This document shows positions 46,583-55,171 of a stretch of 64,000 nucleotides of DNA, piece by piece; within the stretch, counting starts at the first letter, position 1; the number at the start of each line of letters is the position of its first letter. The DNA is from Planctomycetota bacterium (GTDB taxonomy: Bacteria; Planctomycetota; Uabimicrobiia; Uabimicrobiales; Uabimicrobiaceae), in the NCBI GenBank assembly GCA_029260735.1, contig JAJDCR010000080.1, forward strand, positions 1-64,000. The letters are read 5' to 3'. The notes below the pieces were generated by a model. It made no database searches. It was not told the origin of the DNA and saw only the letters and a list, made by a program, of their open reading frames with translations. Made by a program: the position numbers and the translations under genes.

Positions 46583-47014
46583 GTGTCAAAACATCTTGGG
46601 AAGGAATCAGACACTATGCTGCTTGGTCAAGCTAAACCAGACGATTACAAAGTTTTGAAGCAAATATGTATCGACGAGAGCCAGATACTTTGGATTAATG
46701 ACTATTATGATGGGCCATTACAGGGGATTGTGGAATTAAATGGTAAACGCTTGTTGTTTGATATGATTGATCGTGATCTTCTTGGTCAAAAACATCGACG
46801 GTTTTGGTTAATTAATCTGAATCGAAAGCAACTTGCTGAAGAGCAGAAATGGCACGAGCTCTTTTGTAAAAACGTTGGAACGCATTTAGACTATACTGAT
46901 CGGGAACGACACACTGCACTTACAAGTGAGTGTCATAAATTTTATGATCCATATAAGGAGCGGAAGGAACCAGACTATTCACAAAACGAAATAGTAGGAT
47001 GGTTTCTAATGTGA
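46583..47014 (+). CDS. Hypothetical protein, 143 aa
   Basis: Contains ILWINDYYDGPLQGIVELNG and a C-terminal HKFYDPYKERKEPDYSQNEI segment; alpha/beta in character. GTG at 46583 or ATG at 46616 could be the start, neither with a good ribosome site. No family that I can name. Confidence 0.5.
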   Translation: MSKHLGKESDTMLLGQAKPDDYKVLKQICIDESQILWINDYYDGPLQGIVELNGKRLLFDMIDRDLLGQKHRRFWLINLNRKQLAEEQKWHELFCKNVGTHLDYTDRERHTALTSECHKFYDPYKERKEPDYSQNEIVGWFLM

Positions 47015-47193
47015 TTGCTTACAGTCACATAGAAATTTTGAGTATTATGGTTACTGAAGCTTTGGATCTCACTTTGGGCAAGATAAAATAAACTAGTCTT
47101 GGGTAGCTATAACTAGTCTCAACCTACCTCTGTCTCCAAAGTACGATGTGTCTTCCATAATCAGGTGGTACATGACTTTCACAGTTGAAAATT

Positions 47194-47781
47194 CTATTTT
47201 TTACGAAACGGTAAAAGTAAAGCAAAAGCAAAACTAATTAAGAGAATGCTACTTGGCTCTGGCACAAGAGAAATGTTGAAACTAAGATTATCAAGCACAA
47301 TTCCATCACCTGTTTCGGTTGATGGCAGTTGGAAAGGCTGGTACAGTTCAAAGCGACGTATACCAACGGCAGTGACAGTGAGATCGCCAAAGTCTCCTAC
47401 TCCGCTTCCACTCCCAACAATGTTGTCTGAACCAATCAGGTTGTTATTTACATCAAATACATCTATCCTTGCATCTTTTGATCCCACATCCATAGCTGTA
47501 ATAGTAACAAAGCTAACATTACCGGAGAACAACCCAACTATGGGATCTTCTGGTGGAATTAAACTCCCAAAAGGTTCGCGCTGCGAAAGAAGTCCAAGTC
47601 CTTCTCCTCCCGCAAGATTACCATGGTCATGCCATTCAGCATTAACGAAATTAAGTCCTAAATTCGCGTAAAAATCATCTATGACTTCTGTATGAGTTCC
47701 ATCCTCAAAGTCAATGCTAATTAAATCTGCATGAGCTAAAGAAAATAGAGCACATAGAAAGAAAAACAAACTTTTTTTCAT
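47194..47781 (-). CDS. PEP-CTERM protein
   Basis: From ATG 47781 (AGAGGA upstream) the protein has a signal peptide (MKKSLFFFLCALFSLAHADL), a beta-sandwich-like body with an LDNLSFNISL end, and a C-terminal VPEPSSILLISFAFALLLPF followed by RKK: PEP motif, membrane helix and basic tail. Such proteins are sorted by an exosortase to the surface, usually in biofilm-forming bacteria. The frame is open upstream only because it runs into an rpn remnant. Confidence 0.85.
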   Translation of the reverse strand: MKKSLFFFLCALFSLAHADLISIDFEDGTHTEVIDDFYANLGLNFVNAEWHDHGNLAGGEGLGLLSQREPFGSLIPPEDPIVGLFSGNVSFVTITAMDVGSKDARIDVFDVNNNLIGSDNIVGSGSGVGDFGDLTVTAVGIRRFELYQPFQLPSTETGDGIVLDNLSFNISLVPEPSSILLISFAFALLLPFRKK

Positions 47782-47812
47782 TGCATCATCCTCTTCACAA
47801 ATTAAATAAAAT

Positions 47813-47921
47813 AGATATCTCGCAACCCACCGAGCTATAGATTTCCAAAGCTCATCATTACCCACATCGTCAAATAAATTGACAGCTTCTTCGTATCCTT
47901 GACTGAGTTCATCTGGGGAAT
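47813..47921 (-). pseudogene. Remnant of an rpn/YhgA gene
   Basis: Reads PDELSQGYEEAVNLFDDVG, then NDELWKSIARWVARYL, nearly the same as the intact-looking segment of the neighbouring rpn gene (VGNDELWKSIARWVARYLKR). It runs out of frame context right before the PEP-CTERM start, so it is a duplicated fragment. Confidence 0.75.
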
Positions 47922-47950
47922 AGATGAGGAGAACATAATTTCCTCATCTA
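47921..47950 (-). terminator. Hairpin downstream of the rpn fragment
   Basis: TAGATGAGGA and TCCTCATCTA are perfect 10-bp arms around a 10-base loop, just after the rpn stop on the minus strand. No strong T-run, so termination is uncertain. Confidence 0.35.
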
Positions 47951-47957
47951 GAGGAAA

Positions 47958-48457
47958 TTATGTAGTAGAGAATTGTTTACGCAGCTCTCCTATTTCAGGC
48001 ACGCTTAAGCCCGTGCACTCTGATATAAGAGTATCATCTTTTCCAAGCTTAATCATTCTCACAGCAATTGCTTTTTTTTGCTCAGCCTTGCCGTACTCAA
48101 CCAATTTCTTAGGCATAGTTTCTAGCATATCACTCATCTCCTTACGATTACGCTTATCAAAATCTAGCTCCTCGATCAAATCTTGCTTCTCTGGGTACTC
48201 TCGCTTGAGATACCTCGCTACCCAACGAGCAATAGATTTCCAAAGCTCATCGTTACCAACACCATCAAATAAATCAACAGCTTCTTCGTAAACCTTCTCG
48301 AATTCCTCAGGGGAGTGATTTCGTTCCAGAAGGAATATTCCTGCCAACGCATTGTTGAGTTGCTTCAACTTATCATTATCTATACGAGGAATGTCTACTA
48401 AATGATATCGCATAGATGGCAAAAATTCACGAAATATTTCTCCATCGTAATTGCTAG
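47958..48457 (-). pseudogene. Rpn/YhgA-family nuclease, 3' part (split by the IscB element)
   Basis: From CTAG 48454-48457 the frame reads SNYDGEIFREFLPSMRYHL, the C-terminal half of the Rpn recombination-promoting nuclease/transposase-like family, ending LRKQFSTT. Joined across the element to 50405-50888 it gives ...GETLIASNYDGEIF in frame, a protein of about 325 aa, normal for the family. Confidence 0.85.
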
Positions 48458-48660
48458 TCACAAAGAAAAACAAGATGAAAAACAAGAGCAAGAGTAGCAG
48501 AGTAAACTTTGAGAAAAAAACATTAAGAGTGTGAGCTTTTAAACGATCCAATCCAAAAACATCAGAAATAAGACTAAAGGAAGTCTCAATATGGTGGCGT
48601 TTCTGGGAAATGAAGGTAGATAGTAATGATAGTCGTTTCTCAGTCAGCTTTCATAGATAG
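48458..48660 (-). pseudogene. C-terminal remnant of a DDE transposase
   Basis: In one minus-strand frame the sequence reads KLTEKRLSLLSTFISQKRHH, then IETSFSLISDVFGLDRLKAH and a hydrophobic end, typical of IS982/IS4-like transposase C-termini. No upstream part remains. The 48551 start codon and apparent fusion with rpn are artefacts of the open frame. Confidence 0.65.
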
Positions 48661-48761
48661 CCCCTGGTCAAAAAGCTCTCTTAATTCAAAACAAGCTGCT
48701 ATACTATACACTTTTTATTTTCACAAAATAAAGGCAACTTTTTTCTAAATCATCGAGAAAA

Positions 48762-50234
48762 CTATAGATAAACCATACCAGAGCTACGAGAGAGAAGTTG
48801 GCAATCTTTTGTAGGAACGTAATTCTTTTCATTGACAAAACCAAGCCTTCGTCCCATTTCCCCATAACCCTTGACAACATAACGCTTACCTTTATAAAGA
48901 ATAATATCTCCCTTTCGAAATAAATTAAATTTACTCCTTTTCACTTTTTTGCCAGGTAGCACTCGCAAGCGAGAGAGAATCTGCTTACCTTCTTTTTCGA
49001 TCAGGTCTTGCAGACTATCGGCTGTTTGCCCCATTCTTTTATGGCGATTCTTGGCAACGATTATTTTGCCATCTTTATAGTTCCGATCTCTAATGGCATG
49101 AATAATCTGACGATGGTGCCTTCTGAATTGTCGAACTTGGTAAACAGAAATATCCTCTAACTTTTCTTTAGTGATTTTTTCTTTGTCTTCAGAGGAAATC
49201 AAGTAAGCATCAGTGATGTGGTCTTTCTCAAGCCCTAGCTCTCTTCTTTTGTGCTTCGTTTCATAGCCATAGGTAAGAGAAACTTCTTGAAACTCCTCTT
49301 TCAGCCAATTAAGAAAAGAAGGCATTATTGTATTGAGTAAAGTCGCATGAACAAATCTCTTAGTCATACCAGAGAATAATTCTTTTACCTTGGCATCTAC
49401 TTTTGGCTTCTTATGTACTTTTTTGTGGCACTTAACGCACAAAGTTATCAAATTTTCTGGGCTATCTCCTCCTCCTTGACTTCTCCAAATCACATGGTGC
49501 ACATCAAGAGCAACATTCCTCTTTTCGCATAATTGACAAGTGTGTTTATCACGACAAAGGACATACTCTTGAGTGTTCACGAAGCCCTTTTTCTCTCCTT
49601 TTTGGTACTGGGTACCTTTGACTCCTGGTTTGAGCAACTTATGAATATCAAATTTTCCAAATTCGATTCGAACTTTGCTGATCGGAAGAATTTTCTTTAG
49701 CCTTCCAACTAAATTTTGATGACTCTCCAGAAGATGTCTTGCCGTTGGAGTCAACCAGCCCTCTGGTCTCTTCCTATTATGAAAACGAATTAGTTTGGGC
49801 TTAATGAACTTACACTCTAGCTCCTTTTCCATTCCTGCTATTGAGTAGAGTCTCTTTTCAAAGAAATTTTTACTTGCCTTTGCCCGTCTTTGTCTTCTCA
49901 ATCTTCGATGATTTCTTCTACTCCTTCGATACATCCTTCTTTCTTCCATATTCTCGCTCACCTCGCGACTTCTTGCCACCAGTTCGCTTGCATGAACTAT
50001 TTCCCCCTCCTCTTTTCGCACTACACAAGCTATATGTTCCGATCCTGGATCTATACCCATCACTAGTTTTTGAGTATATTCCTTTGTCTCGTACAATAAC
50101 TGTATTGTGAAGGGCTTGCGATTCACTACCTTCGCTTGTCCTGAGGCCAACAATTCTCTCACTTTTTTGAATCTCTTTGTTGGCATCAATGCCTTACCTT
50201 TTTTTGATATTATGTACACTTGATAAGTTTTCAT
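48762..50234 (-). CDS. iscB: IscB RNA-guided nuclease
   Basis: 490 aa. N-terminal ~50-residue RRXRR/PLMP domain (KKGKALMPTKRFKKVRELLA). RuvC-I Asp62 (GIDPGS), Arg-rich bridge helix (~99-120, MYRRSRRNHRRLRRQRRAKA), RuvC-II Glu191 (RIEFGKFD), HNH (CQLCEKRNVALDVHHVIW...NLITLCVKCHKK; His246/247, Asn261) and RuvC-III (KDHITDAYLI; His339, Asp342). The tail binds RNA. All catalytic residues are present, so it is probably an active omegaRNA-guided double-strand nuclease, an evolutionary relative of Cas9. The RNA gene lies just upstream of its start. Confidence 0.95.
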   Translation of the reverse strand: MKTYQVYIISKKGKALMPTKRFKKVRELLASGQAKVVNRKPFTIQLLYETKEYTQKLVMGIDPGSEHIACVVRKEEGEIVHASELVARSREVSENMEERRMYRRSRRNHRRLRRQRRAKASKNFFEKRLYSIAGMEKELECKFIKPKLIRFHNRKRPEGWLTPTARHLLESHQNLVGRLKKILPISKVRIEFGKFDIHKLLKPGVKGTQYQKGEKKGFVNTQEYVLCRDKHTCQLCEKRNVALDVHHVIWRSQGGGDSPENLITLCVKCHKKVHKKPKVDAKVKELFSGMTKRFVHATLLNTIMPSFLNWLKEEFQEVSLTYGYETKHKRRELGLEKDHITDAYLISSEDKEKITKEKLEDISVYQVRQFRRHHRQIIHAIRDRNYKDGKIIVAKNRHKRMGQTADSLQDLIEKEGKQILSRLRVLPGKKVKRSKFNLFRKGDIILYKGKRYVVKGYGEMGRRLGFVNEKNYVPTKDCQLLSRSSGMVYL

Positions 50235-50237
50235 TAT

Positions 50238-50400
50238 CTTTTAAATTCCTTGCGAAATTAATTCAGTTCCTAAGAACTGTTGGGCTCCCTGAACTTTAAA
50301 CGGTCACATGATTCGTAGAGCATTGACTGGGAGTTCGTCAAATGGTACTACATGTGTCCTTGTCTCGTCCCTTAAAGCCTTCTATGACTCGCGTCATGAA
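50238..50400 (-). ncRNA. HEARO / omega RNA of the IscB element
   Basis: Read from 50400 on the minus strand: TTCATGACGCGAGTCAT folds as an ATGAC/GTCAT hairpin. Further G/C-rich stems follow (GGGAGCCCAACAGTTC...; CAGTTCTTAGGAACTG is a palindrome at about 50261-50276), up to the iscB start. Position, start sequence and structure match HEARO RNAs. In this family the guide is the sequence just outside the 5' end, so here the guide would be rpn sequence ending ...CTAATTGCTAG. Confidence 0.75.
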
Positions 50401-50888
50401 CTAGCAATTAGGGTTTCTCCATGAGAAACGATATCTGCCATCGATGACGCAGCAGTCCACTCTCTTTCTCCATTGTAGAGGACTAACGGAAAAACGGGAG
50501 GGAAGCGAAAACTTTTTTTCTCCCGCTCTTTTTGATCTGTGTTGTCAAATATATGCGTCCATATTCTGGTGAGGTAAACCAGTATTCTAAACGGCAAAGT
50601 GTAGTCTACGCTAGACTGATGCTCGATGAGCAGATATAAATAAATCTCCTCCTCTGAACTCTGCCCATCTTCCCCTAGCATTTTGACCTTATAAAGAACA
50701 TCTGTTTCTTTTTTCTGGAAATCTTTCAGAATAAATGTGCCATCCATCCTTTCACTATTCTCGAAATCCAACTTCTTGGCCCAATCTTCATCAACATATC
50801 CTTCCACAAGTTGCTGAACTATTTCCCAGTACGAGAGAAGTAGTCGATAGCCTGTATCGTGAGGATGGGAATCTTTCTTTTCGCTCAT
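50401..50888 (-). pseudogene. Rpn/YhgA-family nuclease, 5' part (split)
   Basis: Starts MSEKKDSHPHDTGYRLLLSY and carries the PD-(D/E)XK-like Rpn core: EEEIYLYLLIEHQSSVDYTL (Glu/Gln pair), PFRILVYLTRIW and FPPVFPLVLYNGEREW. The stop shortly after 50401 comes from the insertion. The 3' part is at 47958-48457. Confidence 0.85.
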
Positions 50889-51201
50889 GGTTTTCCTTAT
50901 TTTGTTAAAAACATAGTTTGGTAACCTGAGTTAAACTCTTCACATAGGTTTCTTATTTTAGATACAAAAAAAATAAGAACATTAAGTATATATACAGTAA
51001 TGCCTTACAATTTTTTTGCAAAAAATATATAAAAATATCTTTAACTTACGGTTTTTATACTATACAATATATTCAGATGAAAGAAAGCAATAATTTTGCA
51101 TAAGACTACTAAGTTTAGTTTTGCTATAAATATTCATCACCAAACAAAAGAACCATTCTTTGGCAAATATATAACGAAATCAAATTCTCAACGAGAATCG
51201 C
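50889..51201. other. AT-rich intergenic region
   Basis: No gene and no repeat that I can support. It is the upstream region of the split rpn gene and probably contains its promoter, but I cannot assign boxes. Confidence 0.6.
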
Positions 51202-51249
51202 AAAAAGGCGTAGCGTGATTACAATAGTAACTCATACTACGCCTTTTTT
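51202..51249. terminator. Bidirectional terminator
   Basis: AAAAAGGCGTAG pairs with CTACGCCTTTTTT around a ~23-base loop, with an A-run on one side and a T-run on the other, so it can act in both directions. It lies after the kinase-fold gene on the minus strand. Confidence 0.75.
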
Positions 51250-51287
51250 GATTTCATCGTGAATAGAAGAAAAATCTTTCTAATATT

Positions 51288-51818
51288 TTACCTCAGAGTC
51301 CGAGCCATCACAGCCTTCGCCATCATCGCAGTAACCTTCTCTTCTTTTTTCGTAGCATTGATATTAAACCAGCTACGGAAAAACGTCCTATGCTTGGATA
51401 TTTGCCTATACTGCTTTCTCACTTTCTTGAGAAAAACATCGTCGGTCGGAGTATCTAGGTGGAATACCATGTCAGCTCCTAGCGGAAATAAACCTCTGTC
51501 ACGTTGAAGGAACCGCATGGACTTAGCATACTTGAATCCTTTCGCAGCCTGCTCAGCAATCACAGAGAAGATATACCGATCAACAATCACATATTTGCCA
51601 GCGTAGACATCGCCCATGATATCTTTTGTGCTGAGCTCCATTTGGCCAAGCTTTAGTATGAGGAGAGCTTGGGGGCTAAGCTCCTCGCTCTCGTAGTTAT
51701 CCGGGAAAGTATAGTTGTAGGTAACGACCTCTCTGGGGCCACCGATGAGCGATTCTTTGAGTAACTGGGTTTGACGGGATACGATGGATTGGTTTGTGCC
51801 TTCGAGAATGATTAACAT
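51288..51818 (-). CDS. Thymidylate-kinase-fold protein with degenerate P-loop
   Basis: 176 aa from ATG 51818. MLIILEGTNQSIVSRQTQLL aligns with the TMPK start LEGxDGSGKSTQ, but Lys, the second Gly and Thr of the P-loop are Val, Ile and Arg. KYVIVDRYIFSVIAEQAAKG keeps the DR(Y/S) motif and VFHLDTPTDDVF the Leu-Asp strand. ATP binding is probably lost, so this may be a regulatory or decayed relative. The longer frame from 51950 adds residues unlike the family. Confidence 0.65.
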   Translation of the reverse strand: MLIILEGTNQSIVSRQTQLLKESLIGGPREVVTYNYTFPDNYESEELSPQALLILKLGQMELSTKDIMGDVYAGKYVIVDRYIFSVIAEQAAKGFKYAKSMRFLQRDRGLFPLGADMVFHLDTPTDDVFLKKVRKQYRQISKHRTFFRSWFNINATKKEEKVTAMMAKAVMARTLR

Positions 51819-51887
51819 GCTACAGCCCCTTGTTTTACTTAGATTGCGTGAGGTAATTTTGTTTGACTTTGGATATTGTAACATGGG

Positions 51888-51937
51888 GGTTGGACAGAAT
51901 AGGCTTGGTGGGCAAAAATTTTTGTATTTTTTTTGGC
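51888..51937 (+). repeat. Diverged copy (D) of the repeat end
   Basis: GGGTTGGACAGAATAGGCTT followed by GGTGGGCAAAAATTTTTG and a T-run ending TTGGC parallels the ends of copies A and B. It lies about 90 bases before the intact rpn gene, in the same orientation. Confidence 0.5.
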
Positions 51938-52025
51938 TAACAATTATCATGAGATGATTGATTGTGTAAAAAACCTTAGAATCTCACAGTCAGCAAACAA
52001 ATGAGGCAGAAAGGCGTAAAAGAAT

Positions 52026-52868
52026 ATGGGTATTGGCGGCAAAGATGGGATAAGCTATAAGCACAACTTTGACATCATATTCAAGTGGATGATGAAAGTT
52101 TTCACAGGAGAAACGCTAGATGTTTTGGGAATCCGTACCGGAAAGATTGTCGATGTATGTGGATACGAGCCTGTCACTCTGGAAGTGAAAGAAGAGAGAA
52201 TAGATGTTCTCTTGATTGATGAAAACGGGCATTACTATCAACTGGAAGAGGAGAGGAATCTTAGCAGAAAAGATTTGTATCGTTTTGCTGCTCAGCATTT
52301 TTTAATTGCCGAGCAAATCAATACAACGAAATTAACTACGGTTATCGTTGCTTCTGGTGAGGTTACTAAGCAAACTTCGTTGGAAACGTCTATCGCCCAT
52401 TTTAGTCCCGTTATCGTTAATCTAACTCAAAGAGATGGAGCAAAAGCTCTCGCGGAAATGAGAGAGCAGAAATCACCAAACCCCGTTGAACTAGTATTTT
52501 TACCTATGTATGGAGTAGTGGGAAAAAAACATGACGAATTTGCAAAAGATGTTATAATTTATGCAAAAGAGTTGTATGACCAAAAGAAAATAGAGCTAGA
52601 ACTTTTAGGTGCTCTTATTGTAATGTGTAATAAAGTTATTCCTTCGGAAGCGTTGGATATTATTTGGAGCCAGATTGTCATGCTTAAAGTATTTGAATAT
52701 GCCGAAAAAAAAGGCGAAGAAAAAGGCGAAATTAAGGGCATAAAAAAAGTTGCAGTAGAGATGCTCCGCAAAGGTATGGAAGTTTCTCTTATCTCTGAGG
52801 TAACCAAGTTATCGATGGAGGAAGTGTTAAAACTGAAAGATGGGCTAGAGCAGAAGGCAAATCTATAA
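52026..52868 (+). CDS. Rpn/YhgA-family nuclease-like protein
   Basis: 280 aa. KHNFDIIFKWMMKVFTGETL, ERIDVLLIDENGHYYQLEEE (Asp and Glu-x-Glu in the place of the PD-(D/E)XK core) and LYRFAAQHFLIAEQ fit the Rpn group. An EKKGEEKGEIKG helix near the C-terminus is typical. The exact catalytic Lys/Gln is uncertain. A paralog of the split gene at 47.9-50.9 kb, and possibly a homing target of the IscB guide if the sequence matched. Confidence 0.7.
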   Translation: MGIGGKDGISYKHNFDIIFKWMMKVFTGETLDVLGIRTGKIVDVCGYEPVTLEVKEERIDVLLIDENGHYYQLEEERNLSRKDLYRFAAQHFLIAEQINTTKLTTVIVASGEVTKQTSLETSIAHFSPVIVNLTQRDGAKALAEMREQKSPNPVELVFLPMYGVVGKKHDEFAKDVIIYAKELYDQKKIELELLGALIVMCNKVIPSEALDIIWSQIVMLKVFEYAEKKGEEKGEIKGIKKVAVEMLRKGMEVSLISEVTKLSMEEVLKLKDGLEQKANL

Positions 52869-53068
52869 GATATTTTTCTCTGTCATTAACTCAAAATAGT
52901 TTCTTGGTTGGGCGTGCTATGCTATCTTTGCAAAGAACAAAATTTCATATCATCGCGTTACTTACGATTACTCTAAAACTTAGCAAAAAATACACGAAAT
53001 TTCTAAATTAACTGATCTTTATGCAAAACGCTTGGAGTCAAGAAGATAACATAGTGGGTATCAACAAA

Positions 53069-53105
53069 AAAAGCCGTAAACTCTTAGGAGTCTACGGCTT
53101 TTTCT
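53069..53105. terminator. Bidirectional terminator
   Basis: AAAAGCCGTA and TACGGCTTTT form a stem with A- and T-runs on the two sides, between convergent genes (rpn on plus, metallo-beta-lactamase-fold on minus). Confidence 0.8.
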
Positions 53106-53128
53106 TATTAATCTGGTCGCAGTATCAC

Positions 53129-54319
53129 TTAAAACCCGTGATCCTTATCACACCGGACAGTCACACTCTCAGCGTCTCCAATTAGCTTCAAGTCTTTCTT
53201 GTCACGTAGCTGCGCTTTCACAGTGATAAAAACATCTTTTTGTAAGCCAGGATTCTTAACCTTGATTACCACATCACGGTAAAGATCCACCGCACCTTGC
53301 CAAGGTTGCATGGCGTCCTCAGGAATATAAGTAAGCTCTATTCTGGAGTCAATTTCTTCAAGTGTCTCAAAGGTTTCTCGTTCAGGAATCTGTGTTCCTG
53401 AATACGAACGCAGTGCTGACTGTATCACGGTCATGGTAGGATTAGTAAACTCAGCAAATGTCTCATTAGTACTATGTCGACTACCGTGATGACTACTCTT
53501 CGCAACACATACATGAAAGTCACCTTGTGTCGGAATGGTGCGAAAGTAATTAATCAATGGTGTCTCTAAATCAAGATAAGCGGGAGCATATCCACCGAGG
53601 TCACCACCGGAGAAATAAGTGAAACCTTGATACTTCAGCAAGAAGGCATACGAATAATCATTCTCGGAGCGTGCCTTCTCTGACTTGTCGACGTGACTCT
53701 TGCTCCCCCACTTAGTTAATACTTTTACATTGGTCGCAAGACACTTCATTGAGATATCGGTATCAACTTTCTTTACTAGCTGAAACAAATCGGCTCCCAG
53801 TTTAAGTTTTTCCTGGGGAAACTCGTCAACCTTGTTCTTGTATTTATCGAAAACAGCTCCGAAAACTCCAAACTCATCTTCCTGGATGGGATCATTGTCA
53901 AAGTAAACATCTCGGTGATCGTAACACGCGTCCAGTGGAACATAGGTACCATCGAAAGAAGGGAAATCAATTTTATCTTTATCGATAATTACGCCGACTT
54001 CCCACAGGTTATCTTGCATGAGCGTCAACAGAGCTGCTGCGCCACCATAGTGATCTGTGTGTAGGTGCGACACTACAAGTACATCTAATCGCTTGTACTT
54101 GCTACCAAGGATAGAGTCCATGTACTTAAATATTGCTTTTCCCTTACCAGAGCTGTTACTGGTATCAATCAATATGGTCGTATATTGGTTATCTTTGTGT
54201 TTTGCTACTATCAGAGTTGCGTCACCCTGGCCCATCCCCAAATGATGCAGTTCTAACTCTTCTGCACTTACCAGTACTATGACGAAAAACATAAGTACTG
54301 AAAAAATTAGTCTTTTCAT
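53129..54319 (-). CDS. Secreted metallo-beta-lactamase-fold hydrolase (ComEC/Rec2-like)
   Basis: 396 aa with a signal peptide (MKRLIFSVLMFFVIVLVSAE). LHHLGMGQGDATLIVA, LIDTSNSSGKGKA, VVSHLHTDHYGGAAAL (HxHxDH metal motif), YFSGGDLGG and AKSSHHGSRHSTN (late His) give the MBL core as in ComEC-type hydrolases. It would act outside the cytoplasm on phosphodiesters or similar. The C-terminal ~70 residues are a separate beta domain. Confidence 0.85.
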   Translation of the reverse strand: MKRLIFSVLMFFVIVLVSAEELELHHLGMGQGDATLIVAKHKDNQYTTILIDTSNSSGKGKAIFKYMDSILGSKYKRLDVLVVSHLHTDHYGGAAALLTLMQDNLWEVGVIIDKDKIDFPSFDGTYVPLDACYDHRDVYFDNDPIQEDEFGVFGAVFDKYKNKVDEFPQEKLKLGADLFQLVKKVDTDISMKCLATNVKVLTKWGSKSHVDKSEKARSENDYSYAFLLKYQGFTYFSGGDLGGYAPAYLDLETPLINYFRTIPTQGDFHVCVAKSSHHGSRHSTNETFAEFTNPTMTVIQSALRSYSGTQIPERETFETLEEIDSRIELTYIPEDAMQPWQGAVDLYRDVVIKVKNPGLQKDVFITVKAQLRDKKDLKLIGDAESVTVRCDKDHGF

Positions 54320-54429
54320 ATCAAAAAGTCCCCCGAATATTAAATAATTCTCTGACCTAAAACAATGTTTGTACCAATACTATACTTCATTTTGGTGAGG
54401 TGGGTCTAGCAAAATAAATAACCTTTCAA

Positions 54430-54621
54430 CTAAGTAATATTAGTGTTCCTGCCAAACAGCAGTGTCCATCCCTCTAGAGTTGTTTCTTCAGCAAGGTAAA
54501 AAACTTCATTTACTTTGTTATTATTCTTATCATACAAAGCAATTTTTGCTCCTCTATTCGTTAAAAACATAATGTTTCTTGCTAAAGACAGGTTGTCTAT
54601 CCTAAACTCATTATTTCTCAT
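54430..54621 (-). CDS. Small hypothetical protein, 63 aa
   Basis: Starts MRNNEFRIDNLSLARNIMFL; beta-rich in character with no signal peptide. No family and only a weak ribosome site. It may be a fragment or a real small gene. Confidence 0.35.
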   Translation of the reverse strand: MRNNEFRIDNLSLARNIMFLTNRGAKIALYDKNNNKVNEVFYLAEETTLEGWTLLFGRNTNIT

Positions 54622-54756
54622 CTTTTAGTAGCCAACCGTTCCATAGGTCCTAAAAAATCTAAAATAGTATTTTTAGTCACGGAAAGCCGAACAGCGGTGC
54701 AATCCAATTAAAGCCATGGCAGAGTTTCACCGCCAATGCAAGTAAGAGGACATTCG

Positions 54757-55044
54757 ATGCCAAAAAGACCCCCGAAGTTCTGGATGCGCCCGGTACAAAG
54801 GCTCTTTCAGGTATATAAAAATAATACCCAGGCAGCCTGTCACTATCTAGTGAAAAACTATCCTGAAGATATAACTTTTCTCGAAGCCAGTCCTGGCTGT
54901 GCTCAAGGTTGGCAGGCAGTAGTTACGGGTAAGTTACAAATACATCCAGTTCCTGGTCCTCATGGAAAAATGATGCAACCACCACAGGTGTCCGTCTTGG
55001 GAAAATGCTTGCAGCGATGTTTGGATAATACTGGTTATCTTTAA
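54757..55044 (+). pseudogene. C-terminal fragment resembling an NRPS/PKS thioesterase
   Basis: From ATG 54757, with AAGAGGA before it: MPKRPPKFWMRPVQRLFQVY, then YPEDITFLEASPGCAQGW, and LQIHPVPGPHGKMMQPPQVS in which the His lines up with the catalytic His of type I/II thioesterases (V-x-G-x-H). The nucleophile Ser and N-terminal half are missing, so it is probably a relic. Confidence 0.5.
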
Positions 55045-55171
55045 TTTGAGAAACAAGTAAAAGGCTTGAGGTATTTGTCTTTAATAGATATAATTCAGAA
55101 AGCTTGATTTTATTTGGCTTTAATTGACATAAGTTTTGATATAAAAAAGATACTTTTTGTAAAGGAAAAAA

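Larger units (their letters stand above)
48458..50400 (-). mobile_element. IscB/HEARO element inserted in an rpn gene
   Basis: The 1.94-kb insert interrupts rpn and is flanked by CTAG on both sides (48454-48457 and 50401-50404). On the minus strand it begins TTCATGACGCGAGTCATAG, a HEARO-type hairpin start, then RNA region, iscB, and a DDE-transposase remnant that ends ...TTTGTGA at the junction. No TnpA (Y1) gene is present, so it must move in trans, if at all. The transposase remnant suggests layered insertions. Confidence 0.75.

Noticed and set aside
47782..47865. Upstream start of the PEP-CTERM gene
   Set aside because: The extra residues are an rpn remnant; MKKSLFFF at 47781 gives a proper signal peptide and has a ribosome site.
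48458..48551. 48551 start that fuses a hydrophobic helix to the rpn C-terminus
   Set aside because: The hydrophobic part is the end of a DDE transposase; the fusion is an accident of the insertion junction.
51819..51950. Longer thymidylate-kinase-like start
   Set aside because: The added residues do not match the family and read through the upstream region of another repeat copy.
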